Below are positions 32,738 through 38,851 of a DNA stretch of 38,851 bases, one piece after another. Source of the stretch: JAHFUI01 sp041485905 (GTDB lineage Bacteria; Acidobacteriota; Vicinamibacteria; Vicinamibacterales; CAVVIG01); assembly GCA_041485905.1 (NCBI GenBank), contig JBGPKK010000029.1, forward strand, positions 1 through 38,851. Reading direction: 5' to 3'. The notes below the pieces were generated by a model. It was not told where the DNA came from. It was given only the letters and a program-made list of their open reading frames with translations, and made no database searches. Positions within the stretch are counted from its first letter, which is position 1. The number at the start of each line of letters is the position of its first letter. A program made the translations under genes and the position numbers.

Positions 32738-33607
32738 CTACCAACTGCCGCCGCCGCCACCGCCTCCGCTCGAGCCGCCGCCAAATCCGCCAAAGCCGCC
32801 GCCGAACCCGCCGCCTCCGCCGCCCCCACCACCCCAGCCGCCGCCGAATGGACCGACACCGCTCGACCATCCGCTCCATCCGCTTCGGCCCCAGCCTCTG
32901 ACGCCAGGGCCCGGGCGCTGCCGCGTCCGGCTGATGATGAGGACCGCCACGAAGATCAGAATAAAGACGGTGGGTCCCCACGGCAGGCTGCCCGAGGGTG
33001 GTTGTTCCTCGCGCGGCGCACGAACGCCGGTGAGCCTGACGTTGCGTCCCTGCGCGATGCGACCGATGATTCGCTCGGCGCCGATCCGCAGGCCGTCTCC
33101 GTACCGGCCTTCGCGAAATGCCGGGACCATGTACAGACGGCTGGTCTCACCGGAAAAACCGTCGGTGATCCACTGCTCGAGCTGATAGCCGACTTCGATC
33201 CAGACCTTGCGCTCCTTCACGGCGAGCAGGATGAGGAGGCCGTTGTTGGTGCCTTTCTCGCCGATGCCGCGTCCATGGTTTCCGAACAGCTTGTTCGCGT
33301 AATCGCGGATGTCCGCGGACGGCTCGATCGTCTGCACGGTCGCCACGACGACCACGTCGCCCGTTGCCGCTTTCAGCGCGCCGATCATCCGGTCGATTTC
33401 CGCCGCGTTCTCTTGATCGATCACGCGAGCGAAGTCGTTCACCGGTTGGGTCAGCTCGGGAAGATCTGCGTCGCGGGGCTGAGCGGCGAGCGTGGCGACA
33501 GCACAGACCAGCACCAACAGGTAGGAGGGCAGGGCCTTCAGAGGGTGCCGAAGCCGAACGACGTCGACGCCACGCCCTGAAGGGCGTGCCCTACACAGAG
33601 GGGTCAC
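32738..33607 (-). CDS. TPM-domain (YgcG-like) membrane protein with Gly-rich tail
   Basis: A signal peptide (ALPSYLLVLVCAVATLAAQ) precedes a TPM domain (PVNDFARVIDQENAAEIDRMIGALKAATGDVVVVATVQT to GDGLRIGAERIIGRIA). A single TM (WGPTVFILIFVAVLIIS) and a Trp/Gly-rich tail ending GGGGGSW follow, as in YgcG proteins. Partner of LemA next door. The start is unclear: GTG 33607 or 33625 lie in the tandem repeat and add residues translated from it (VTPLCRARPSGRGVD). A CTG directly before KALPSYLL would give a perfect signal peptide, which suggests the original start was lost or is non-standard. Confidence 0.88.
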   Translation of the reverse strand: MTPLCRARPSGRGVDVVRLRHPLKALPSYLLVLVCAVATLAAQPRDADLPELTQPVNDFARVIDQENAAEIDRMIGALKAATGDVVVVATVQTIEPSADIRDYANKLFGNHGRGIGEKGTNNGLLILLAVKERKVWIEVGYQLEQWITDGFSGETSRLYMVPAFREGRYGDGLRIGAERIIGRIAQGRNVRLTGVRAPREEQPPSGSLPWGPTVFILIFVAVLIISRTRQRPGPGVRGWGRSGWSGWSSGVGPFGGGWGGGGGGGGGFGGGFGGFGGGSSGGGGGGGSW

Positions 33608-33624
33608 CCTACACAGAGGGATCA
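33571..33624. repeat. Hairpin plus tandem 18-mer (CCCTACACAGAGGGGTCA)
   Basis: CACGCCC, loop TGAA, GGGCGTG form a seven-base hairpin (33571-33588). Two 18-mers, CCCTACACAGAGGGGTCA and CCCTACACAGAGGGATCA, follow directly (33589-33624). The hairpin followed by CCTAC is the same plan as at 38048-38076. It covers the region between the TPM gene and its upstream neighbour and includes possible TPM start codons. Confidence 0.85.
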
Positions 33625-34377
33625 CCGCGCGCTCCAGCCGTCCAGGTACTTCACCAGCCGTTCTGCCGCGTCGAGGTACGCAGGAAAGATCCGGGTGGCT
33701 TCTGCCGAGGAGATCTCGGCAACGTGAGCGAGCTTCACCACATCGGTCACGACGCCGGGCGGCAATTCGAGCGCACGCTCCGCGTGTCGGCCGGCAGCGG
33801 CGGTGTCGGTGGCGGCGGCGCCCTGCAGTCGCGCCACACTCGTCAGCAGCCCCGCAAACGGCGCGGCCGATCGGACGATGAGCACGGCGAGCGCGTCGGC
33901 GCGCCCTCGGGTTTCGAGAAAGCCTTCGCGCAGATGCAGGAGCTGGCTTCGGGCCTGCACTTCGCAGGCGCGGCGGAGGTCGGCCGGATCGACGCGCAGC
34001 CCCTCGAACGGGTTGGTCCCGGCGACGACGACGTGGTCCGACAGGATCGCGCCGAATTCCAGCGGAAACGCGTCGAGCGATCGCTCGAACTCGTGGGCCG
34101 CCAGCAGCAGCGGCGTCGCGAGACCGCCGTCGTGCCACCTGGCGACACGCTCAGCGCAGACCTTGAGATCCTCCTCGGTCAGCGTCTCCACAATCGCCAT
34201 CGTCTGTGCGCGCGGGCTGTCCGCGTGAGCGCCGTGCGGGCCGTGTGCGGACGTCGCCGGCGGCTGGAGCCCGTACGCCCCGTACGCCCCGTACGCAACG
34301 ACCGATTGCAGGCGAGCGCCGAAAATCTCGCGAAGCTCACGCTCCAACATCGACACGCGATCGAAAACCTCTGTCAT
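33622..34377 (-). CDS. Uncharacterised protein with inserted repeat region
   Basis: Not assigned. A 251-residue cytoplasmic protein. The first part, MLERELREIFGARLQSVVAYG, resembles the first helix and strand of nucleotidyltransferase-fold proteins, but the GS and DxD motifs are not seen. A stretch of low complexity (AYG three times, then AHGPHGAHADS) is encoded by a period-9 array. The rest is helical and well formed: WHDGGLATPLLLAAHEFERSLDAFPLEFGAIL, LRRACEVQARSQLLHLREGFLETRG. It may be first in the TPM/LemA transcript, and its ATG overlaps an ATG of the divergent gene. Confidence 0.7.
   Translation of the reverse strand: MTEVFDRVSMLERELREIFGARLQSVVAYGAYGAYGLQPPATSAHGPHGAHADSPRAQTMAIVETLTEEDLKVCAERVARWHDGGLATPLLLAAHEFERSLDAFPLEFGAILSDHVVVAGTNPFEGLRVDPADLRRACEVQARSQLLHLREGFLETRGRADALAVLIVRSAAPFAGLLTSVARLQGAAATDTAAAGRHAERALELPPGVVTDVVKLAHVAEISSAEATRIFPAYLDAAERLVKYLDGWSAR
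34231..34296. repeat. Intragenic period-9 array (CCCGTACGC word)
   Basis: CCCGTACGC occurs three times without change at 34270-34296. GCCGTGCGG and GCCGTGTGC lie before it (34231-34248) and are partly complementary to it. It is inside a reading frame and adds AYG repeats to the protein without shifting the frame. Confidence 0.8.
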
Positions 34378-34397
34378 GACGCTTATTGTAGCCAGAC

Positions 34398-34403
34398 TAG
34401 AAT
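34398..34403 (+). promoter_or_regulatory. Possible -10 element (TAGAAT), near-leaderless start
   Basis: TAGAAT ends five bases before GTG 34409, the chosen start of the CofD/YvcK-like gene. No ribosome site lies between them and no clear -35 is seen. Confidence 0.3.
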
Positions 34404-34408
34404 GGGGC

Positions 34409-35380
34409 GTGCGTCTGCGTCATGTGAACGTCGGCTGCTTCGGCGGCGGCACTGGACTTCCGAGCCTGCTCGGCGGCCTCAAGAACAACCCCTGGCTCAG
34501 GGTCAACGCGGTCGTCACGATGTTCGACAGCGGCGGCAGCTCGGGACAATTGCGCGACGAGCTCGGCGTGCTGCCCCCGGGCGACATCCTGAAATGCGCG
34601 CTCGCCCTCGCCCGCAACACGCGCGAAGCGCGCCGCGTGCTGCTTGCGCGACTTCCGGCCCTCGAGCACGCGCGGCTCGGCGGGCACACCGGCGGCAACC
34701 TGCTGCTGTCGATGATGCAGCGTTACAGCGGCAATTTTCTCGAAGCGATCGACGCGTTGCGCGTGCTGCTCGGCTGTCAGGGACGCGTGTGGCCCGTCAG
34801 CGTGGAGCAGGCGTCAGTCTGCGCGGAGTACGGCGACGGCTCGATGACGCGCGGCGAGGTCGAAGTCGACGCGGGGCAGTCGTCTGGGCGGTTCGTGCGC
34901 CGCACCTGGTTGGAGCCGCCCGTGTCGATTCATCCGGCCGTTGCCACGGCGGTCACGGAATTCGACGCGGTGATCGTCGGCCCCGGGAGCTTCTACACGA
35001 GTCTCATGCCGATCTTTCTCGTACGCGGCGTCGCCGAGGCGCTCGCTGAGATGAAAGGCCCGATCATCCTCATCTCGAATCTGCTGACCGAAGGGCGCGG
35101 GATGGCCGGGTTCACCGCGGCGGATGCCGTGGCGCGCATCGAGGAAGCCATCCGGCGCCCGGTCGACGTGGTGATCGCCAATCTGAAATGGCCGTCGCCG
35201 CGGGTGCTCGCCCGCTACGCGCTCGAGCACAAGGAACCCCTGGCCCTGGGAGACCTGCCGGAGCACTGCGAGCTGGTCGGCGGAGAATTCTGGACGAGCA
35301 ACATCGCACGGCACGATCGATTGCGCCTGGCGTACGCGGTCTGGAGTGTGGTGTCGCGGCGGCTCTTGGTTGATGCGTGA
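34409..35380 (+). CDS. CofD/YvcK family protein
   Basis: A 323-residue protein of the 2-phospho-L-lactate transferase (CofD)/YvcK fold. Motifs: VGCFGGGTGLPSLLGGLK (nucleotide/substrate loop), VTMFDSGGSSGQLRDELGVLPPGDILKC, HTGGNLLLSMMQ and VIVGPGSFYTSLMPIFLVRGVAEAL. These are typical of YvcK proteins, which affect cell shape and carbon metabolism and bind UDP-sugars in some bacteria. CofD (F420) function is less likely given the VMFDSGGSSG form. GTG 34409 is preferred because the first residues from ATG 34376 (MTLIVARLEWG) are not family-like. Confidence 0.88.
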   Translation: MRLRHVNVGCFGGGTGLPSLLGGLKNNPWLRVNAVVTMFDSGGSSGQLRDELGVLPPGDILKCALALARNTREARRVLLARLPALEHARLGGHTGGNLLLSMMQRYSGNFLEAIDALRVLLGCQGRVWPVSVEQASVCAEYGDGSMTRGEVEVDAGQSSGRFVRRTWLEPPVSIHPAVATAVTEFDAVIVGPGSFYTSLMPIFLVRGVAEALAEMKGPIILISNLLTEGRGMAGFTAADAVARIEEAIRRPVDVVIANLKWPSPRVLARYALEHKEPLALGDLPEHCELVGGEFWTSNIARHDRLRLAYAVWSVVSRRLLVDA

Positions 35381-35392
35381 GTCGGCGAGCGG

Positions 35393-36130
35393 CTATCGTC
35401 GTGTTCTTGTGCCGGCGGTTTTTCGCCGTGGCTTCGCCGATTCTTTGTGAGGCTCTTGGCGCTTCGCTTTGAGCCTGGCCGCGCGCTCGATGATCGTGGC
35501 GAGCATCGCGGGGGCCTCGCCGCCTTTGGCCGGCCTGTTCGACCGCCAGATGGCGGGCGTGTCTTCGGCCAGGATGTCTTCGAAATCGCCGTCGCTTTTC
35601 ACGCTGCGCGGTGCGAATTCCGTGATGTCGACATCGCCCGCCCATTCATCGCGGTGCTTGATCAGCAGCCAGCTGCCCTCGCCGCTGCCTCCAGGATATC
35701 GCCCGCCGGTGCGAACGAGCACCCACGATCCTTTCAGCTTGTACCCGTCGAGTGTGAACTTGAGGTCGCCCTTCTTCAACGCCGCGTCGACAGCGTCCAC
35801 CTGCGGTGTCCACGTGCCGCGATCCCACAGCATGACGATGCCGGCGCCGTAGCCTTCGGGGATGACGCCTTCGAACTCGCCGTACGAGAACGGATGATCC
35901 TCGACGTGCATCGCCAGGCGCTTGGTTTTCGGGTCGAGCGACGGACCCTTGGGAACCGCCCAGGACAGCAGCACGCCGTTGTGTTCGAGCCGGAGGTCGT
36001 AGTGCAGATGGCTGGCCAGGTGCTTCTGCACGCAAAAGAACAGTTGGCGCGATTTCTTTTTCGCGACTTTCGGCGCCGGCTCAGGCGTCTTGGTGAAGTC
36101 GCGCTTGCGGCGATATTCCTCGAGGGCCAT
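35393..36130 (-). CDS. Stand-alone DNA ligase D 3'-phosphoesterase domain protein
   Basis: A 245-residue protein made only of the LigD phosphoesterase (PE) domain, which trims 3' phosphates and ribonucleotides at DNA ends during bacterial end joining. The metal-site motif is FFCVQKHLASHLHYDLRLEHNGVLLSWAVPKG (His37, His43, Asp45), with HVEDHP (His75) and GVIPEGYGAG after it. The N and C termini (KKK, RRKTAGTRTRR) are basic and may bind DNA. No ligase or polymerase domain is attached; those must be elsewhere or absent. The start is four bases after the transporter stop, so both share a transcript. Confidence 0.92.
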   Translation of the reverse strand: MALEEYRRKRDFTKTPEPAPKVAKKKSRQLFFCVQKHLASHLHYDLRLEHNGVLLSWAVPKGPSLDPKTKRLAMHVEDHPFSYGEFEGVIPEGYGAGIVMLWDRGTWTPQVDAVDAALKKGDLKFTLDGYKLKGSWVLVRTGGRYPGGSGEGSWLLIKHRDEWAGDVDITEFAPRSVKSDGDFEDILAEDTPAIWRSNRPAKGGEAPAMLATIIERAARLKAKRQEPHKESAKPRRKTAGTRTRR

Positions 36131-36134
36131 CGGG

Positions 36135-37640
36135 CTACGCGGCGTCCCGGCTCAGGGCGTTCAAGGGACGCGAGAAGATGAGCATCAGTACTCCCGCGAC
36201 AATCGCGAACGCCGCGACTGCGCCGAAGAGGTTTGGCAGCGACATCGTCTCGTAAAAACCGGCGACGCGGCCGCCGATGTAGTTGCCGACCGATGTGCCC
36301 AGGAACCACACGCCCATGACGAGCCCGCCGATGCGCACCGGGGCGAGCCTGGTCATGGCGCTCAAGCCCACGGGGCTCAGCGAGAGCTCCCCCCACGTGT
36401 GGAGCAGATACGTCACGATCAGCCATCCGGGGCTCACGAGGGTTCCTGCCTGCGACATCCGGGCCGGCGGGATAAGCACCGCGAAACCAAGGCCGACCAG
36501 CAGGAGGCCGGCAGCGAACTTCGCGGCGGAACCTGGCTCCTTGCCCCGCCTGGCAAGGCGGATCCACAGCCACGCAAAGAGCGGTGCGAATGCGATCACG
36601 AAGAGTGGGTTGGCGGACTGATACCAGCTGCTCGGAAAGCTCCAGCCCCACACCGAGTTCTGGGTATTGCGATCGGCGAACAGGTTCAGCGTCGAACCGG
36701 CCTGTTCGAACACGGCCGAGAAGAGCGCATATCCGAGGAAGAGCACGCCAATCACGATCAGATGATTGCGCTCGGTCCGCGTCCATCCGCCCGAGAGAAA
36801 GACCCATCCGAAGAAGCCCACGGACAAGACGAGCAGCACGTAACCCGCGGCATCCGCAATCTGTCTGGCCGTCACGGGAATGACGCCGGTGTACGCGCCG
36901 AGGCCGAACAGAATCAGCAGCGCTGCGCCGGCACCAATCCACAATGTGGCCTGGTTTTTCTGCCGCGCGAGCGCTTCGGGCGAGCCGGGATCGGCGGGAT
37001 ACAGACCGGCGTCGCCCAGATACTTGCGACCGAGGGCGTATTGCACGAGGCCGAGCACCATGCCGACGCCGGCCGCAGCGAATCCGACGTGCCAGCCGAC
37101 ACGTTGTCCGAGATAGCCGCACACAAGCGGTGCGATGAAGGCACCGGTGTTGATGCCCATGTAGAAGATCGAGAATCCCGCATCGCGCCTCGCATCGTCA
37201 TGTTTGTACAGACGACCGACGATGACGCTGACGTTGCCTTTGAGCAGCCCGGTGCCAATCACGATGAGCGCGAGGCCGAGGTAGAAGGTCGTGAGCGTCG
37301 GCACCGCCATGCTAAAGTGGCCGGACGCGATCAGCATGCCGCCGAGCAGTACGGCCCGCTGCGGGCCCATGACGCGGTCGGCGATCCAGCCGCCGGGCAG
37401 GGTGAACATGTACACCATCGCGGTGTACAGCCCGTAAATCGCGCCAGCGGTCACGGCGTCGAAGCCGAGACCGCCGCTCGCAGGCGCCGCCGTCATGAAG
37501 AGAATGAGGAGCGCGCGCATCCCGTAGTAGCTGAAGCGCTCCCACATCTCCGTGAAGAAGAGTGTGGAAAGGCCGCGCGGGTGGCCGAAGAATCCGCGAT
37601 CGGTCGCAAGACTCTCCGCTCGAGCGGCAGGAACGGCCAT
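36135..37640 (-). CDS. POT-family proton-dependent oligopeptide transporter
   Basis: A 501-residue inner-membrane transporter, 12-14 helices. The POT signature ExxERFxYYG is present as EMWERFSYYG (31-40); other family marks are FTLPGGWIADR, GTGLLKGNVSVIVG, FSIFYMGINTGAFIAPLVCGYLG and GELSLSPVGLSAMTRLAP. It takes up di- and tripeptides with protons. ATG 37640 is the start. The pairing with the LigD PE gene is probably only positional. Confidence 0.94.
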   Translation of the reverse strand: MAVPAARAESLATDRGFFGHPRGLSTLFFTEMWERFSYYGMRALLILFMTAAPASGGLGFDAVTAGAIYGLYTAMVYMFTLPGGWIADRVMGPQRAVLLGGMLIASGHFSMAVPTLTTFYLGLALIVIGTGLLKGNVSVIVGRLYKHDDARRDAGFSIFYMGINTGAFIAPLVCGYLGQRVGWHVGFAAAGVGMVLGLVQYALGRKYLGDAGLYPADPGSPEALARQKNQATLWIGAGAALLILFGLGAYTGVIPVTARQIADAAGYVLLVLSVGFFGWVFLSGGWTRTERNHLIVIGVLFLGYALFSAVFEQAGSTLNLFADRNTQNSVWGWSFPSSWYQSANPLFVIAFAPLFAWLWIRLARRGKEPGSAAKFAAGLLLVGLGFAVLIPPARMSQAGTLVSPGWLIVTYLLHTWGELSLSPVGLSAMTRLAPVRIGGLVMGVWFLGTSVGNYIGGRVAGFYETMSLPNLFGAVAAFAIVAGVLMLIFSRPLNALSRDAA

Positions 37641-37681
37641 TGGCGGCAGGATACACTAAAGATCCAGGAACCCTGAACCTT

Positions 37682-38851
37682 ATGCATGCCGTTCTGATTA
37701 GCACCTACGAATTGGGCCGCCAGCCGTTCGGCCTCGCGTCGCCCGCCGCGTGGCTCCGGCGATCGGGGTGGGACGTGACGTGCGTCGATCTGACCAAACA
37801 GGGGATGCCCGACGGCGGCATCATTGAGACCGCGGCGATCGTCGGGTTTCACCTGCCGATGCACACGGCCACGCGCCTGGCCGGGCCCGTGATCGCGAGG
37901 GTTCGCCGGCTCGTGCCGTCAGCGCGCATCTGCGCGTACGGTTTGTACGCGCCGCTCAACTCGGCGTGGCTGCGATCGATCGGCGTGGACGAGGTGCTGG
38001 GCGGCGAGTTTGAGGAAGAGCTGACGGCGATCGCGGACGAGATCGCGGCGGACCCGAAGGGTCCGCCCTACGTACGTTCAGAGAGTAAGCCGGACCCTCT
38101 TGGGTCCGGCAAAACGATCCCGCGCATTCATTTTCTTGTGCCGGATCGCGGCGGGCTGCCGCCTTTGGATCGGTATGCCACCCTGCACATGCCCGATGGC
38201 ACCCACCGGATGGTCGGCTCGACCGAGGCCAGCCGCGGATGCAAACACATGTGCCGCCATTGTCCAATCGTTCCCGTGTACGAAGGGCAGTTCCGCATCG
38301 TTCAGCCTGACGTCGTGCTTGCCGACGTCGCCGCTCAGGTCGCTGCCGGCGCCCAGCACATCACGTTTGGCGATCCTGATTTTTTCAACGGGCCGACCCA
38401 CGCGATGCGCATCGTCGACGGGCTGCACGCGGCGTACCCCCGCGTGACCTACGACGTGACGGTCAAGATCGAGCATCTGCTGCAGTATCGGGATTTGCTG
38501 CCGCGGCTCGGCGACAGCGGGTGCCTGTTCGTCACCAGCGCCGTGGAGTCGATCGACGACCACGCGCTGGCCTGCCTGCAGAAGGGGCACACGAGAAGCG
38601 ACTTCATCGAAGCCGCCGCCCTCTGCCGCACGGTCGGCCTGACGCTCGTGCCGACCTTCGTCGCGTTTCATCCGTGGCTGACGCTCGAGGGCTACTGCGA
38701 TCTGCTCGACACGATCGCCAGGCTGGATCTTGTCGACCATGTGCCATCGATCCAGCTCGCGATCCGGCTGCTCATTCCAGAAGGCTCCAAGCTGCTCGAG
38801 CTTGACGAGGTGACGCGGGTCGTGACCGGGTTCGACCCGGCGACGCTCGCC
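37682..38851 (+). CDS. B12-binding-like/radical SAM protein, 3' end cut by window edge
   Basis: Open to the window edge, 390 codons. Residues 1-120 form a Rossmann-like N-terminal domain (AVLISTYELGRQPFGLASPAAWLRRSGW), similar to B12-binding domains but without a clear DxHxxG. The radical SAM cluster motif is GCKHMCRHC (Cys187, Cys191, Cys194), followed by HITFGDPDFFNGP. Overall it recalls the CUAEP/CCG-tail radical SAM (seleno)protein family; the tail that would prove it is outside. Residues 123-144 (DPKGPPYVRSESKPDPLGSG) come from a hairpin element inserted in frame. TACACT at 37652 is a possible -10 box. Confidence 0.8.
   Translation, partial: MHAVLISTYELGRQPFGLASPAAWLRRSGWDVTCVDLTKQGMPDGGIIETAAIVGFHLPMHTATRLAGPVIARVRRLVPSARICAYGLYAPLNSAWLRSIGVDEVLGGEFEEELTAIADEIAADPKGPPYVRSESKPDPLGSGKTIPRIHFLVPDRGGLPPLDRYATLHMPDGTHRMVGSTEASRGCKHMCRHCPIVPVYEGQFRIVQPDVVLADVAAQVAAGAQHITFGDPDFFNGPTHAMRIVDGLHAAYPRVTYDVTVKIEHLLQYRDLLPRLGDSGCLFVTSAVESIDDHALACLQKGHTRSDFIEAAALCRTVGLTLVPTFVAFHPWLTLEGYCDLLDTIARLDLVDHVPSIQLAIRLLIPEGSKLLELDEVTRVVTGFDPATLA
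38048..38109. repeat. Two perfect hairpins in frame within the radical SAM gene
   Basis: GCGGACCC, loop GAA, GGGTCCGC (38048-38066), then CCTACGTACGT, then CCGGACCC, loop TCTT, GGGTCCGG (38090-38109). Both stems have eight perfect pairs. The middle string matches the reverse complement of the element at 26334-26386. The reading frame passes through without a stop or shift. Confidence 0.88.

Noticed and set aside
32738..34138. Extending the TPM gene up to 34138
   Set aside because: The extra part is another frame of the upstream uncharacterised gene; the TPM domain and signal peptide begin near 33550.
34376..34408. ATG 34376 as start of the CofD/YvcK-like gene
   Set aside because: The added residues do not match the family, and GTG 34409 sits at the expected distance from TAGAAT.
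36090..37676. Plus-strand frame of 528 codons opposite the POT transporter
   Set aside because: Highly charged, no motif; the minus strand encodes a clear transporter.

Overview
The window is about 38.9 kb of GC-rich bacterial DNA, densely coded on both strands. The gene mix suggests an Acidobacteriota soil lineage, possibly Vicinamibacteria-like: secreted CS-D-HC tannase/feruloyl esterases, serine/threonine kinase-TPR remnants, methylamine-utilisation-type cupredoxins next to a porin, stand-alone LigD phosphoesterase, MacB-type exporters and TPM/LemA proteins. No rRNA, tRNA or CRISPR was seen, so the taxonomy is inference. No gene-free stretch exceeds 300 bases; the longest (10766-11026, 16348-16550, 27269-27476) hold repeats or promoter regions.

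Layout. 1-3144 (-): two tandem secreted tannases, the second cut by the window edge. 3285-3704 (+): a small periplasmic cytochrome c. 3799-9351 (-): a tight operon of outer-membrane barrel, cupredoxin-like protein, sensor kinase, NtrC-type regulator and cupredoxin lipoprotein. 9369-10765 (+): 7Fe ferredoxin, nuoB and nuoI without the rest of complex I. 11027-12535 (+): TPR/double retropepsin-like protein. 12597-16347 (-): acyl-CoA thioesterase and a peptidase/propeller/Omp85-type barrel fusion. 16551-18874 (+): ECF sigma, ZAS anti-sigma, TlpA-like thioredoxin, small protein. 18892-24139 (+): HlyD adaptor, ABC ATPase, two FtsX-like permeases, fatty-acid desaturase. 24220-24941 (-): frameshifted endonuclease/exonuclease/phosphatase gene. 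24965-25647 (+): two small unknowns. 25666-27268 (-): transglutaminase-like protein and a CusF-SCO1 fusion. 27477-28205 (+): DUF72. 28212-34377 (-): a deleted kinase-TPR pseudogene, YheT-type hydrolase, DinB, a membrane protein, a PH-domain/diheme cytochrome fusion, LemA, TPM protein and an unknown. 34409-35380 (+): CofD/YvcK-like. 35393-37640 (-): LigD phosphoesterase and POT transporter. 37682-end (+): radical SAM protein, cut by the edge.

The most striking feature is not a gene. Many junctions carry short degenerate arrays with an exact period of 7 or 9 bases, often as two inverted arms around a spacer. The word differs from place to place but the architecture is shared. Related hairpin elements lie at 26334-26386, 33571-33624 and 38048-38109. 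Several arrays have run into reading frames: one supplies most of a signal peptide (7367-8083), one sits inside an uncharacterised protein (34231-34296), one hairpin pair is an in-frame linker in the radical SAM protein, and others carry stop codons or cover start regions. The element at 27289-27476 is nested and about 188 bases long.

Recurring functions are envelope redox and copper handling (cupredoxins, SCO, several c-type cytochromes, TlpA), outer-membrane proteins, and degradation of plant phenolic esters.
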